Source of the DNA: an uncultured Senegalimassilia sp.
Lineage (GTDB): Bacteria; Actinomycetota; Coriobacteriia; Coriobacteriales; Eggerthellaceae
DNA length: 57,576 nt
NCBI RefSeq assembly: GCF_934630535.1
Contig: NZ_CAKTVU010000012.1
Span: forward strand, 1 to 57,576
Direction of reading: 5' to 3'
Shown here: piece after piece, positions 57,484-57,576 of the stretch
Position numbering within the stretch: the stretch's first letter is position 1
How the letters are laid out: every line of letters starts with the position of its first letter
The notes under the pieces: generated by a model
Told to the model about the DNA's origin: nothing
What the model saw: the letters and a program-made list of their open reading frames with translations, nothing else
Databases searched by the model: none
Position numbers and translations under genes: made by a program

Positions 57484-57576
57484 ATGTCAGAAAACGCTAT
57501 TACCAGGCGAAGCTTTCTGGCCGGCAGCGCCGGGGTCGCAGCAGTAGCGGCCGGCGCGGGCTTCATGAGCTTCGGC
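57484..57576 (+). CDS. Start of a Tat-exported protein (cut by window end)
   Basis: Only 31 codons are present: MSENAITRRSFLAGSAGVAA and a further Ala/Gly hydrophobic stretch. TRRSFLAG is a Tat signal. AGAGAGGAATCAGCA precedes it. Its position directly after a TorD-family chaperone suggests a DMSO-reductase-family molybdoenzyme; a flavoprotein reductase is the alternative, as such enzymes also use this signal in the family. Confidence 0.8.
   Translation, partial: MSENAITRRSFLAGSAGVAAVAAGAGFMSFG

Overview
The window is GC-rich, gene-dense bacterial DNA, most consistent with an Eggerthellaceae actinobacterium (class Coriobacteriia: the Eggerthella/Gordonibacter/Adlercreutzia group). This rests on gene content: a menaquinone locus, Tat-exported DMSO-reductase-family molybdoenzymes resembling Eggerthella catechol dehydroxylases, an aldehyde:ferredoxin oxidoreductase (AOR) homologue, and a LuxR regulator with a multi-helix membrane domain. 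The genus cannot be fixed by eye.

Layout. (1) 1-10569: menaquinone biosynthesis (menF partial, menD, menH, menB and a fused menE-menC), split by a c-di-GMP signalling pair (GGDEF-REC-HD-GYP protein plus an Hpt protein). (2) 10864-15567: an APC-family antiporter, xpt with a deleted purine-permease remnant, a CNNM/CorC-type membrane protein and an amidohydrolase on the opposite strand. (3) 15717-18957: a palindromic intergenic repeat, a degenerate UvrD-like helicase and an Ala/Glu-rich partner. (4) 19322-26456: a respiratory molybdoenzyme operon with catalytic subunit, DmsB-like, DmsC-like, NapG-like and NapH-like proteins. (5) 26842-31620: an MFS exporter, yhbY, an array of 13 octamers, a repeat island, an SGNH hydrolase and a toxin-antitoxin-like pair. 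(6) 31685-39948: htpG behind a CIRCE operator, a 45-residue membrane peptide, trkH, an OB-like lipid-anchored or membrane-anchored protein, rsgA, a glycosyltransferase and a TSUP permease. (7) 40007-49280: a LytS/LytTR two-component pair separated by a tRNA-Leu and an M20 peptidase, a repeat-rich gap, a CPBP protease homologue, two identical tRNA-Leu(CAG) genes, a CPA1 antiporter and a YigZ-family gene. (8) 49277-57576: a membrane LuxR regulator, a NifU-like protein, an acidic unknown protein, an AOR homologue, a Tat-type polyferredoxin, a TorD-family chaperone and the start of another Tat substrate.

How the genes fit together. Menaquinone made by locus 1 is the expected carrier between membrane dehydrogenases and the exported molybdoenzyme of locus 4. 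Locus 8 looks like a second, separately controlled redox module. A 13-bp palindrome, CCCTCAAAGAGGG, occurs upstream of the NifU-like/LuxR divergent pair and twice between the divergent AOR and polyferredoxin genes, which ties those units together as a candidate regulon. This module, the unassigned molybdoenzyme of locus 4 and two families of non-coding repeats are the best candidates for undescribed biology here.
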